Source: a virus. Taken from it: 64,000 nt of DNA. Location: positions 62,001 to 126,000 of the IMG/VR virus record IMGVR_UViG_3300032562_000004. The stretch is one strand, 5' to 3'. The notes beneath the pieces are model-generated. The model saw nothing but the letters and a program-made list of their open reading frames with translations. It did no database searches and was not told the origin of the DNA. Every line of letters begins with the position of its first letter. Position 1 is the first letter of the stretch. Shown here piece after piece: positions 5,359 through 12,512 of this stretch. A program made the translations under genes and the position numbers.

Positions 5359-5627
5359 TTTTTACCCGAACCAGTATTTACAAATGCATACATCTTTTCT
5401 GCGGCAGATAGTACCTCATCAAGACCTGGGAATGTTGGCATACCAACTGTGGTAACGATTTGACCAGTTTTTTCATCACGTTTAGCACTCATTTCCCAAC
5501 CGGCAAACTTAGAGTGATATTCCTCGGTAATAAGACCTCTGGCCATATCGAGGACTTCTGTACGGATTTCATAACCGTTTTTGTTGAATTTAACTTCTGG
5601 AAGTTGCGGTTTGATATCTTTCATCAT
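5355..5627 (-). CDS. Conserved-looking unknown protein, 90 residues
   Basis: MMKDIKPQLPEVKFNKNGYE onward, with a helical EIRTEVLDMARGLITEEY stretch and a C-terminal FPGLDEVLSAAEKMYAFVN. I have the impression of similar short proteins in other marine T4-like phages but cannot name a function. AAAGGAAAT gives a ribosome binding site for the first of two adjacent ATGs. It has its own strong promoter and a 5' hairpin leader, so it is the first gene of an early unit that runs into the 20-residue ORF. Confidence 0.65.
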   Translation of the reverse strand: MMKDIKPQLPEVKFNKNGYEIRTEVLDMARGLITEEYHSKFAGWEMSAKRDEKTGQIVTTVGMPTFPGLDEVLSAAEKMYAFVNTGSGKK

Positions 5628-5657
5628 TTTATTTCCTTTGTGTGTGTGTGTTTAAAA

Positions 5658-5678
5658 TGTGACACCTACGGCATCACA
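5658..5678 (-). promoter_or_regulatory. 5'-terminal mRNA hairpin
   Basis: TGTGATGCC/GGTGTCACA pair over 9 bp (two wobble pairs) with a 3-nt loop, beginning at the predicted transcription start 5678. It is followed by a run of six CA repeats before the ribosome binding site. It could protect the 5' end or be a protein-binding site. Confidence 0.45.
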
Positions 5679-5682
5679 AGTA

Positions 5683-5713
5683 TATTTATAACATATTTCT
5701 ACTACTTTGTCAA
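5683..5713 (-). promoter_or_regulatory. Early promoter with an embedded late octamer
   Basis: Minus strand -35 TTGACA (5708-5713), 17 bp, -10 TATAAA (5685-5690). The -10 is also the start of TATAAATA (5683-5690), the T4 late consensus, so this unit may be read both early and late. The -35 contains the TGA stop codon of regA. Confidence 0.7.
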
Positions 5714-6129
5714 TAGGCCCCTGGTTTTTTACCAATTGAATATTTGGCAACTAATCCCCAATCATCTTTTTCCTTGTGGGAAAGTATCTTAATCTGTGAT
5801 AGGAAAATAGGTGGTGGAGTTTCAATCTGCTTAATGTTTACCACTTTTACTAAGCCCCAATCTTGTAATAACTTCACAATAGCATTCCTACGAGATAAAT
5901 CGTTTTCGGAGATGTCCGTTGGTTTTCCATCCAAAGCAAATAATTCTTTAAAGTGGACAATTGCGTAATGTCCACGTTTATGTAAAATATGACATGATTG
6001 GTACAGTATTCTGTCTTTTTTGGATGCCACTCCAATACGGGTAAGAGTTTCACGAACCTTTAAAAAATCATCTTTTTCATCGATTGTCACTTCAACACCA
6101 TGACCTAAAAAAATATCAAATTCACTCAT
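5710..6129 (-). CDS. regA: RegA translational repressor
   Basis: A 139-residue homologue of T4 RegA (122), which binds ribosome-binding regions of early mRNAs and blocks their translation. The hallmark block DFLKVRETLTRIGVASKKDR (residues 21-40) and the following YQSCHILHKRGHYAIVHFKE are very close to T4, as are the LLQDWGL and YSIG segments. The N-terminus is about 14 residues longer than in T4. In T4 regA directly follows gene 62; here an HNH endonuclease gene lies between them and overlaps the regA start (ATGA). Its targets probably include clamp and clamp-loader messages. Confidence 0.95.
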   Translation of the reverse strand: MSEFDIFLGHGVEVTIDEKDDFLKVRETLTRIGVASKKDRILYQSCHILHKRGHYAIVHFKELFALDGKPTDISENDLSRRNAIVKLLQDWGLVKVVNIKQIETPPPIFLSQIKILSHKEKDDWGLVAKYSIGKKPGAY

Positions 6130-6722
6130 TTTTTATCCTTATTATTTTTGTGAAATATTCTTTTGTTCAAATTATTTTTCCATGGCAACATTTGTAGATT
6201 ATTTTTAGAAGCACAATCTTCAACGGATACACCAGAACAAAAACATTCCGAAACACCTTTTATGTGGTCTAATTGATAGCCACCATCAGCACCACATAAA
6301 GTCCTTGGGAACTTTTCAGGATTGATTTCATTACTATATTTAGAATATTCCATTTCTGTCAAATAACGGACTTTCCTACAATATTTTTTATACTCATTGG
6401 TATTGTAGTTTCGTTTAATATTGAATTTTTTCAACCATCGATTCAATGAAGATATAGTTTTAATCTGTAAGTCTTGAATGATATCTCGGTTACTATAACC
6501 CTTATCGATCATTTCTTGTAACTTTTCTTCTTTCAAATCATATTTTCTATTATTACCACCACCTTGTGTTCGCCTCATTAATCCAAAATGGTCTATCCAT
6601 TTTCTAACTCTTAATTTATTACAACCATAATAATCGCCTAATTCTTGTTGGCTCAAGGTTTCATAAAGTTTAGAAAATTCTTCTTTGTCTGGATATTGAT
6701 TATATTTAATTTTGTTCGTCAT
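6126..6722 (-). CDS. HNH homing endonuclease between gp62 and regA
   Basis: A 198-residue protein. The N-terminal half carries helix-turn-helix-like repeats (LYETLSQQELGDYYGCNKLR and GYSNRDIIQDLQIKTISSLN) that probably read DNA. The C-terminal half has LCGADGGYQLDHIKGVSECF and CASKNNLQMLPWKNNLNK, the H-N-H arrangement of phage homing nucleases. It is inserted between the clamp-loader and regA genes and joined to regA by ATGA. An exact TATAAATA octamer 25 nt upstream suggests its own late transcription, as known for T4 homing endonucleases. Confidence 0.8.
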   Translation of the reverse strand: MTNKIKYNQYPDKEEFSKLYETLSQQELGDYYGCNKLRVRKWIDHFGLMRRTQGGGNNRKYDLKEEKLQEMIDKGYSNRDIIQDLQIKTISSLNRWLKKFNIKRNYNTNEYKKYCRKVRYLTEMEYSKYSNEINPEKFPRTLCGADGGYQLDHIKGVSECFCSGVSVEDCASKNNLQMLPWKNNLNKRIFHKNNKDKK

Positions 6723-6734
6723 ATTTGAGCCTTT

Positions 6735-6767
6735 AAAGTATACCTATATTTATAATAATTATACTTT
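6735..6767 (-). promoter_or_regulatory. Late promoter inside an inverted repeat
   Basis: The exact late octamer TATAAATA (6747-6754) lies between perfect 8-bp inverted repeats AAAGTATA (6735-6742) and TATACTTT (6760-6767). It precedes the HNH-regA pair. The repeats could form a hairpin or be an operator. Confidence 0.6.
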
Positions 6768-6775
6768 ATAAAGAA

Positions 6776-7165
6776 CTATTTTTTAACTCCACCCTTCTCT
6801 ACCTTATTCTTTATTTCCTCCAGTTGTTCAATAGTAAGAATACGAAGTGATTCTTTAGCTTTTTCGTTGGAAAAACCAAAATAAACTTTTACACATTCCA
6901 AATCTTTATTAGAATCTATTTTTTGCCATGGCTGAAATTTTCTTTTCATTGACCGAATCGTACCAAGAAGATACTGGTATTGCATATCCGGATCTAATGA
7001 GGAGTTGATGTTCAATTCATTCACATAAAGCACGCAATCCATGTGATAGGACAAGGCTCGGTTGATTATGAAAGGCTTGTATTCCTTATAATCAATCTCG
7101 TCACGGAAGACAGATTTTTTAGTTTGTAGTATAGATGGCAGAATTTCTTTAAATAAATCTGGCAT
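6776..7165 (-). CDS. 62: Clamp loader small subunit
   Basis: A 129-residue gp62 homologue, partner of gp44 in loading the gp45 sliding clamp. I choose the ATG at 7163-7165 (MPDLFKEILPSIL), which follows CGGAG by 8 nt and the upstream stop by 1 nt; an earlier in-frame ATG would extend into the nuclease gene. Typical blocks are INRALSYHMDCVLYVNELN, QYQYLLGTIRSMKRKFQPW and KAKESLRILTIEQLEEIKN. T4 gp62 is longer (187), but short versions are usual in the marine T4-like group. Confidence 0.87.
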   Translation of the reverse strand: MPDLFKEILPSILQTKKSVFRDEIDYKEYKPFIINRALSYHMDCVLYVNELNINSSLDPDMQYQYLLGTIRSMKRKFQPWQKIDSNKDLECVKVYFGFSNEKAKESLRILTIEQLEEIKNKVEKGGVKK

Positions 7166-7166
7166 C

Positions 7167-7628
7167 TTAGAACTCCGAAACAGTATATTTTTGAAGCTCT
7201 CTGATTTCTTCATCCGTGATTTTTTTAACTGGTCGTAAAGCAAGTTGTTCTCGGTCTATCAACAACATAACTCTACCATCTTTTGTAGTATAATTTCTGG
7301 TTACAAATTCGGTTGGATCAACTTCAAAAATCCAACCACCCCACTTATCTTTATTTCTCAAAGGAGGTACTGAAACAAAATAAACAATATCAACCGAGCG
7401 ACATTTTCGTAGTTGATTTGGTTTAAAAGTAAAAGCATTCTGCATAACAAAAGGAACTTGAGTTTTCACTTCTACCTTTTTATCTTCAACCAGTAAATCT
7501 TTTTCAGAATCAAATTTATCAATGGATGACTTAACACGATAACCGGCTTCACTTAACATATTGATGACTATTTTTTCGCCAGCTAATCCTAGCTCATTCA
7601 TCATTTCTTCTTTGGTCATCTTTTTCAT
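7167..7628 (-). CDS. Putative PD-(D/E)XK nuclease between clamp-loader genes
   Basis: A 153-residue protein with a restriction-endonuclease-like core: a helix with Glu18 (GLAGEKIVINMLSEAGYRV), a strand with Asp44 (SEKDLLVEDKK) and the E-x-K catalytic pair in KVEVKTQ (Glu53, Lys55), then a beta segment ending YFVSVPP. The order fits the fold. It replaces nothing in T4, where 62 directly follows 44. It starts in an ATGA overlap with gp44 and is followed by gp62 after 1 nt, so it is cotranslated with replication proteins. A DNA-repair or recombination nuclease is likely; specificity unknown. Confidence 0.6.
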   Translation of the reverse strand: MKKMTKEEMMNELGLAGEKIVINMLSEAGYRVKSSIDKFDSEKDLLVEDKKVEVKTQVPFVMQNAFTFKPNQLRKCRSVDIVYFVSVPPLRNKDKWGGWIFEVDPTEFVTRNYTTKDGRVMLLIDREQLALRPVKKITDEEIRELQKYTVSEF

Positions 7629-8557
7629 TTGAACTCACAATCTACCATGATTTCGGTTAAACAAGCAATCATATTAATTTCATGGTCAGCAACGAAAGCG
7701 GATTGATATTGATACTTAGCTAAATGAAGAACCAATTGTGGTACTGAATTTGGTTTTAATGATTCATAAAGAGTATCATAAAGTTTACGATAAATCTTGG
7801 CTGGGTCATTATCTAGATTATTAGAAACCCATTTACGAGTTGATGCAAAGTCTTTTGATTTTAAGGATGTAACCAAAGCGCCAAGTTGTACATCAGCAAT
7901 ATTGGTAAGAATACCTTTATCGATAACTCCAGAAACGGCATATCTCTGCAATTCATTAAGAACTCTACGATTGTCTGGAAAGTGTTTGGTGATAACTGCC
8001 GCAACGACCTCTTTATCATACTTTACTCCTTCTTGTTCGAGAATCCATTCAACACGTTTAAAGAAAGCCGCAGCCATCTTTTGTTTAGAACCATTAATCT
8101 TAAAGTCAATAACTGAACACCGAGAATGAATCGGATCAATGATACGATTTTTAAAATTACATGTAAAGATAAATGAACAGTTTGAGGAGAACTCCTCGAT
8201 GGCACCACGCAACGCTGGTTGAGTTGAATTAGGATTTAGATAGTCTGCTTCGTCAATGATAACAACTTTGCGGCCACCAGCGAGTGAAACCGATGAGGCA
8301 TAGTTCTTAATTTTATTACGAAGAACATCAATACCAGACTCATCAGAACCATTAATAACAATGTAATCACAACCAACTTCTTGACAGAGAGCTTTTGCGA
8401 TTGTAGTTTTACCAACGCCGGCACTACCCGAAAGTAAAAGGTTCGGTATTTCTTTTCTAGAGACATAATCCATAAATGTGGATTTGATTGCATCCGGTAG
8501 GATACAATCTTCCACTTTGCTTGGTCGATACCTTTCGACCCACAATAAATGTTCCAT
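7625..8557 (-). CDS. 44: Clamp loader large subunit (ATPase)
   Basis: A 310-residue AAA+ ATPase homologous to T4 gp44 (319) and RFC small subunits. It opens and loads the gp45 clamp using ATP. Walker A GSAGVGKTT starts at residue 44, Walker B VVIIDEAD ends at 105, and the arginine-finger/sensor motif SRCSVIDF follows. I choose the ATG at 8555-8557 (MEHLLWVERYRP), 6 nt after GGAG; a GTG codon precedes it. Confidence 0.96.
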   Translation of the reverse strand: MEHLLWVERYRPSKVEDCILPDAIKSTFMDYVSRKEIPNLLLSGSAGVGKTTIAKALCQEVGCDYIVINGSDESGIDVLRNKIKNYASSVSLAGGRKVVIIDEADYLNPNSTQPALRGAIEEFSSNCSFIFTCNFKNRIIDPIHSRCSVIDFKINGSKQKMAAAFFKRVEWILEQEGVKYDKEVVAAVITKHFPDNRRVLNELQRYAVSGVIDKGILTNIADVQLGALVTSLKSKDFASTRKWVSNNLDNDPAKIYRKLYDTLYESLKPNSVPQLVLHLAKYQYQSAFVADHEINMIACLTEIMVDCEFK

Positions 8558-8585
8558 CACAAACTCCCATAATATATTAAACTAC

Positions 8586-8861
8586 TTATTTTACTTCCGT
8601 AATACCTTCAAATAATGCTTCAAATTCTTTGAACTCATCAACCTCAGTTTGTAAAGATTGATTGAATTGAACTTTAGCCATTCTTTTAATAATCTTTTTA
8701 GGAATTTTTAGATTATCAAAAGTAACATCAACGATTTCTTTGACTTGCTTTTGCTTCATCTGAATACTCATTTGGTGTTCATTGATTTCGTTAATTGCAC
8801 CTTTAAGTTGTTTCAGTTGTTTATCATCAAAGGTTCCGTAAAGTGTTTGAACTACTGGCAT
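8586..8861 (-). CDS. Small DNA-binding-like protein (DsbA-like?)
   Basis: A 91-residue, mostly helical protein: QLKQLKGAINEINEHQMSIQ, then VKEIVDVTFDNLKIPKKIIK, then an acidic C-terminal EVDEFKEFEALFEGI. Size, helix pattern and the ending resemble T4 DsbA (89 residues), a double-strand DNA-binding protein linked to late promoters. Position between gp45 and gp44 fits a replication or transcription accessory. The match is by eye and weak. Its ATG overlaps the upstream stop (TAATG). Confidence 0.45.
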   Translation of the reverse strand: MPVVQTLYGTFDDKQLKQLKGAINEINEHQMSIQMKQKQVKEIVDVTFDNLKIPKKIIKRMAKVQFNQSLQTEVDEFKEFEALFEGITEVK

Positions 8862-9049
8862 TATTTTGCTGCCTGTAATTGACCAACAACCTCAACATAC
8901 GATTCTTCAGCAACTAAGTTGCCGTTTACTAAACCGATAATTGTACGACCAGCATGTTCACCTTCAACGGCTTCAAATACTGCCACAACAAACTCAGGGT
9001 TAACAGCAATACTATTTTTAGTAACTGCATCTGTAAAAGTTAACATCAT
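8861..9049 (-). CDS. Unknown small protein downstream of the clamp gene
   Basis: A 62-residue protein, MMLTFTDAVTKNSIAVNPEF onward, with short beta-strand-like segments (FVVAVFEAVEG, RTIIGLVNGNLVAEESYVEV). It follows gp45 by 3 nt and is coupled to the next gene by TAATG. The GGAG of the gp45 end is 8 nt before the first ATG. I do not recognise a function. Confidence 0.6.
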   Translation of the reverse strand: MMLTFTDAVTKNSIAVNPEFVVAVFEAVEGEHAGRTIIGLVNGNLVAEESYVEVVGQLQAAK

Positions 9050-9052
9050 TTT

Positions 9053-9724
9053 TTATTCTCCAATTTTAGTTTCTTTAGCCTCAAATGCAATCCAGTATTG
9101 AATATCATCTTTGGTATTTTTAAAATGTCCGATGCCTTTGAATGAAATCTTGACATCATACGATCCAGAAATTAACTTAATATTTTCTGTTTTGAATACA
9201 ATGGAATATTTTTTTCCATTACCTTCACCAACTTCAACGGTGTTTGTGTGTGCTGCATTATTGCTAGCATCAAACGAAACAATGCTAATAGTTTCACCAT
9301 CAGAATTAACAGCAATATGAGGTGAAGATAAGATGCTTGATGCTTTCATAATTGCATCATAATCTTCAGCAGTTAAAGTAAATTCACAATCAACTGATGG
9401 AAGTGTGATTTCTTTTTCTGGTGGAGTAACAATCATTTCTTTAGCCGTCATACGATAATTACTTGAACGCTTACCGTTCTTGAAGATTACATCAGAATCG
9501 GTAAAATCAATTTCAGAATCTTTATAAAGACCATGTACAGACAAAAACTCATTCAAATCATAGATGCAAAATTCTTTTGGAAAATCATCTTTTAATTGAG
9601 CTTGTGCCAATACAGTCTTACTAGAAGATACTGTGCTAAGTTTCTTGCCTTTTTTGAATTGAATACCTTGGTTGATGCTTGAAAAGTTCTTCAATACGGT
9701 TAGTGTTTCATTTGACAACTTCAT
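9053..9724 (-). CDS. 45: Sliding clamp
   Basis: A 223-residue homologue of T4 gp45 (228), the trimeric ring that tethers the DNA polymerase and, with gp55 and gp33, activates late promoters. The start is MKLSNETLTVLKNFSSINQG, matching T4 MKLSKDTTALLKNFATINSG. I choose this ATG (9722-9724) because GGAG lies 7 nt upstream; an ATG 12 nt earlier contains that GGAG. IYDLNEFLSV corresponds to IYDLNGFLGI in T4. The gene overlaps the upstream DUF5664 gene by 17 nt. Confidence 0.95.
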   Translation of the reverse strand: MKLSNETLTVLKNFSSINQGIQFKKGKKLSTVSSSKTVLAQAQLKDDFPKEFCIYDLNEFLSVHGLYKDSEIDFTDSDVIFKNGKRSSNYRMTAKEMIVTPPEKEITLPSVDCEFTLTAEDYDAIMKASSILSSPHIAVNSDGETISIVSFDASNNAAHTNTVEVGEGNGKKYSIVFKTENIKLISGSYDVKISFKGIGHFKNTKDDIQYWIAFEAKETKIGE

Positions 9725-10136
9725 TTGCTTCTCCATTATTTAAAAAATCAATTGTATCATGTTCATACAAAAACATCAAGCAGCACATTGCGTGTGCTAA
9801 GTGATTCTTACCAGTTTCTTGGTCATTTTGTTCACCAGATTTCCAAGCCCATAGATGCCGTTGTGCGGCATCAAAGTATCTGCGCTTAGAATCTGGTACC
9901 CATTTCCAATTATCTGGTTCATACTTCTGTGCACCAAAAGTTAAAATCTCTACTGTTGCTTTTAATGCGTTTGGTGGTACTAGACCATACTGCAATTTAC
10001 CGCCATCGAATTTACGACCACCTGTGGAAGCCGTCTGTGATAATGTTACTGCATTGAGTTTATTTTCTGTATCAGTTTTATCAACAGCTGCTGTTACAGT
10101 ATCATCACTATGATATTCCCAAGGATAAGCAGACAT
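9708..10136 (-). CDS. dATP/dGTP diphosphohydrolase-like protein (DUF5664)
   Basis: A 142-residue protein. Residues about 40-135 carry the family blocks GGRKFDGGKLQYGLVPPNAL, GAQKYEPDNWKW, RRYFDAAQRHLWAW and NHLAHAMCCLMFLYE, typical of the MazG-related domain named dATP/dGTP diphosphohydrolase in phages. The first 40 residues are low-complexity and Thr/Asp-rich. Expected role: purine dNTP hydrolysis, either nucleotide sanitation or pool shaping. It lies between a glycosyltransferase and the clamp gene. Confidence 0.75.
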   Translation of the reverse strand: MSAYPWEYHSDDTVTAAVDKTDTENKLNAVTLSQTASTGGRKFDGGKLQYGLVPPNALKATVEILTFGAQKYEPDNWKWVPDSKRRYFDAAQRHLWAWKSGEQNDQETGKNHLAHAMCCLMFLYEHDTIDFLNNGEANEVVK

Positions 10137-10954
10137 TACATTTCACCTACAAAATTAGCAACTGCTGGCATATCTCCTTGGAAATGGTATGTGCCAATGT
10201 GTGATGTTTTCATCCAAGGACAAAGATGGATTTTACCACCAATTTTACGCCACATTTGGCAGAACATATAATCTTCTGAAAGATAACGGTCAGAACCGCC
10301 ACCAGTAATTGAATCTTTAGAATCAATAACAGTATCAAAGAAAGCATGAATGTAACGAGAGCCATCAAAGTGTGCTTGACCTACATGGTCAGGTTTATAA
10401 CGAATTGATGGATACGCTTCTTCCATTTTCTTAAACACTTCACGTTTAATCATCATGAATCCAGTACCAATCTCTAGCACTTCAAGTGGTTCTGTTACAG
10501 AGAATTGTGCAGTACCTTTAACTGGATTAAAAACATAATCACCAGTAACTTTTTCCAACATTTGTGGATCAATATCGGGATTCTTTTCTACTGCTTTCTT
10601 AACTGAACGCCACTTGATGGCTTTCTTAGGATAAGGACCACCAGATACATCTTTGTCCATCGCCAATAATGCGATAACATCTTGTGGATTAAAATGAATA
10701 TCCGAATCAATGAACAACATGTGTGAACATTCGGAACGATGGATATATTCGTCAACAAGATAATTTCTTGCTCGTGTAATTAGGGACTCATTAAACAAAA
10801 ATGAGAATTTGATTTGTATGCCATATTGCATACAGAGACCTTGTAAATCAAGGCAAGCTTTCATATACAATCCGTGATTCATACCGCCATACATTGGTGT
10901 TGCTACAAACAGACTCTTAGTTTGTAAATCTTCTTTTTTGATTGAAATTTCCAT
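10136..10954 (-). CDS. GT-A type glycosyltransferase
   Basis: A 272-residue soluble protein with the N-terminal strand SLFVATPMYGG, then SLITRARNYLVDEY, and the metal-binding DxD motif in MLFIDSDIHF (Asp83, Asp85), followed by GGPYPKKAIKW and the acceptor-side EDYMFCQMWRKIGGKIHLCP. These are marks of phage GT2-like transferases acting on nucleotide sugars. Possible targets are phage DNA bases, virion proteins or host surface sugars; the sequence does not say which. It is joined to the DUF5664 gene by TAATG. Confidence 0.8.
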   Translation of the reverse strand: MEISIKKEDLQTKSLFVATPMYGGMNHGLYMKACLDLQGLCMQYGIQIKFSFLFNESLITRARNYLVDEYIHRSECSHMLFIDSDIHFNPQDVIALLAMDKDVSGGPYPKKAIKWRSVKKAVEKNPDIDPQMLEKVTGDYVFNPVKGTAQFSVTEPLEVLEIGTGFMMIKREVFKKMEEAYPSIRYKPDHVGQAHFDGSRYIHAFFDTVIDSKDSITGGGSDRYLSEDYMFCQMWRKIGGKIHLCPWMKTSHIGTYHFQGDMPAVANFVGEM

Positions 10955-10978
10955 TTGTGTTCCAAAAATATAAAAAAA

Positions 10979-11004
10979 GGGGAATCACCTTTCGGTGAAA
11001 CCCC
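10979..11004 (-). terminator. Rho-independent terminator after the HTH gene
   Basis: GGGG-TCACC/GGTGA-CCCC stem with a small internal A-A loop and a 4-nt tip, followed on the minus strand by seven T. It lies 14 nt after the stop of the HTH gene. Confidence 0.9.
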
Positions 11005-11017
11005 ACATCAAACTACA

Positions 11018-11281
11018 TTAGGCAGTTAGTGAATAACCAGACTTCAAAGCAGCTTTAACGAGGCCTTTAGTTGGTGTACCCAAACGGTAGAAAGAAACTT
11101 TCTGACCATCAACAGTTTTAGAGTTAGTGTAGATAACGTTGCCTTCTTGACGGAGTTCGTCAATACGAGCAGCAACATTAGTAATACCGAAACGGCGTTG
11201 AGCTTGTTTGGTTGTAAAAGTGTTGTAGCCAGAGGTTTGTTTCAAAGCGGCCAACATCTTTTGTTTAGCGGATAATTTCAT
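11018..11281 (-). CDS. Small helix-turn-helix (winged helix) protein
   Basis: An 87-residue basic protein. MKLSAKQKMLAALKQTSGYN is followed by TTKQAQRRFGITNVAARIDE, a clear helix-turn-helix, then a wing-like EGNVIYTNSKTVDGQKVSFYRLG. Small proteins of this type are common in T4-like and other phages and bind DNA. I choose the ATG at 11279-11281, 7 nt after GGAG; longer in-frame starts run through the promoter. Promoter, leader hairpin and strong terminator make it a single-gene transcript. Confidence 0.75.
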   Translation of the reverse strand: MKLSAKQKMLAALKQTSGYNTFTTKQAQRRFGITNVAARIDELRQEGNVIYTNSKTVDGQKVSFYRLGTPTKGLVKAALKSGYSLTA

Positions 11282-11312
11282 TGTAATACTCCATAGTAAG
11301 TTAAAATAAATC

Positions 11313-11364
11313 CTTGCCTTAAGCAAGTTCACACAGTATATCATTTATATATGTGTGGTGTCAA
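11313..11364 (-). promoter_or_regulatory. Sigma-70 promoter and 5' hairpin of the HTH gene
   Basis: Minus strand -35 TTGACA (11359-11364), 18 bp, -10 TATACT (11335-11340); predicted start near 11328. A CTTGC/GCAAG hairpin (11313-11327) begins right at that start. GGAG and the ATG follow. Confidence 0.7.
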
Positions 11365-11381
11365 GTATATTTGTGGTATAC

Positions 11382-12434
11382 TTAAATTAGTACCGAATTT
11401 CCATATACATCAACGATACCCTGTTCTTTCGGTTTTCCTCCATCAAAAGGATTTGGAGATATATCTTGTGGTAAAAATCCAATAAATTTTACCGGATGGT
11501 TTTTAATCACATCTTCCAAACTAACTTTAAAACCTAATTTTTCCATTTCATATTTTAAAGTTTCACAATCTTCCAATAAAAATTTATCAAAAGATTCTTT
11601 ATATTTCAATCTCTGTTTGTGTAATTTTGGTGCTTCCAATGGTGAAGAAATCCAAGCATAAAATTCAACAGGAACACCACCATACTCTCTCGATAGAATC
11701 TTACCCTCATACAAAGAACCTCTTGGGGTTTCTTGACTGGAAATATATCCAAGCTTTTTTGATTGACTAAAACGCAAATCACCTTTAATAGGTAAATTAA
11801 ATTTTTGAGCTACTTCAGAAGTACTATTTTCACCTTTACCTGCATGATAACACAATAAGGTGGATGAAATTGAAACATGTCTGCGAACTCTATTAAAAAT
11901 AGTATTTTGATTTTTTTCTGTTTTGTCTGCTGCTACAACTTTAATGAAAGATTTTATATCAGAATCTTCATTAGTAATTTCTTTATTGGTAATAGCTTCT
12001 TTGATTTGTTTAACTAAATCATCTAAAGTATTGGGTATTGCAGGAGTAAAAACGTGGTTTGTTGTTAATCTGTGGATCCTTTCATCTTTAGGAGAATCAA
12101 ATTCAACAACATCGTATATCATTGATTCCCATCCGGCTTGTTCTGCTGCAGCATTACGATGATAACCAGACAATCCAATAAAACGATTTTTATTGTTTGG
12201 ATCAACCTTTACTGTGGGTGGTGTACAAGTATGAATGAATCCGTTGACAATGAATGAATCACGAATTTCTGGAATTTTTTCTGCTACAATATTTAATAAT
12301 CGTGGATTATTTTCTTTTGGATATGTAACATCCTCTCCACGTTTTAAAACAATTCGTTTAACGTGTTTAACGCCATTTTGAAATTTTGGAGGACACAACT
12401 CTAAAGACTTTCTTACATCAAATAATGCTTTCAT
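11382..12434 (-). CDS. ParB/sulfiredoxin-like domain protein
   Basis: A 350-residue protein. The N-terminal third shows the ParB-N type core: SFIVNGFIHTCTPPTVKVD then FIGLSGYHRNAAAEQAGWES (GYHRNAA at residues 90-96, the counterpart of the ParB GERR box) and a strand MIYDVVEFDS. Such domains use CTP or ATP and may act as nucleases or kinases. The C-terminal two thirds (RVRRHVSISSTLLCYHAGKG, EFYAWISSPLEAPKL) match nothing I know. AAAGGAG precedes the ATG. No plasmid-type parA lies nearby, so segregation is unlikely; a DNA-modification or anti-defence role is possible but unproven. Confidence 0.55.
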   Translation of the reverse strand: MKALFDVRKSLELCPPKFQNGVKHVKRIVLKRGEDVTYPKENNPRLLNIVAEKIPEIRDSFIVNGFIHTCTPPTVKVDPNNKNRFIGLSGYHRNAAAEQAGWESMIYDVVEFDSPKDERIHRLTTNHVFTPAIPNTLDDLVKQIKEAITNKEITNEDSDIKSFIKVVAADKTEKNQNTIFNRVRRHVSISSTLLCYHAGKGENSTSEVAQKFNLPIKGDLRFSQSKKLGYISSQETPRGSLYEGKILSREYGGVPVEFYAWISSPLEAPKLHKQRLKYKESFDKFLLEDCETLKYEMEKLGFKVSLEDVIKNHPVKFIGFLPQDISPNPFDGGKPKEQGIVDVYGNSVLI

Positions 12435-12512
12435 TTACTTCTCCTTTAATTAATTAGAACATCTAAATTAATACTACCAGACACAACTCTACTGAGAATA
12501 TGTCCTTACTGC

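Noticed and set aside
5460-5792. Plus-strand ORF of 110 residues
   Set aside because: Antisense shadow across the 90-residue gene, its promoter and the regA end; no start signal.
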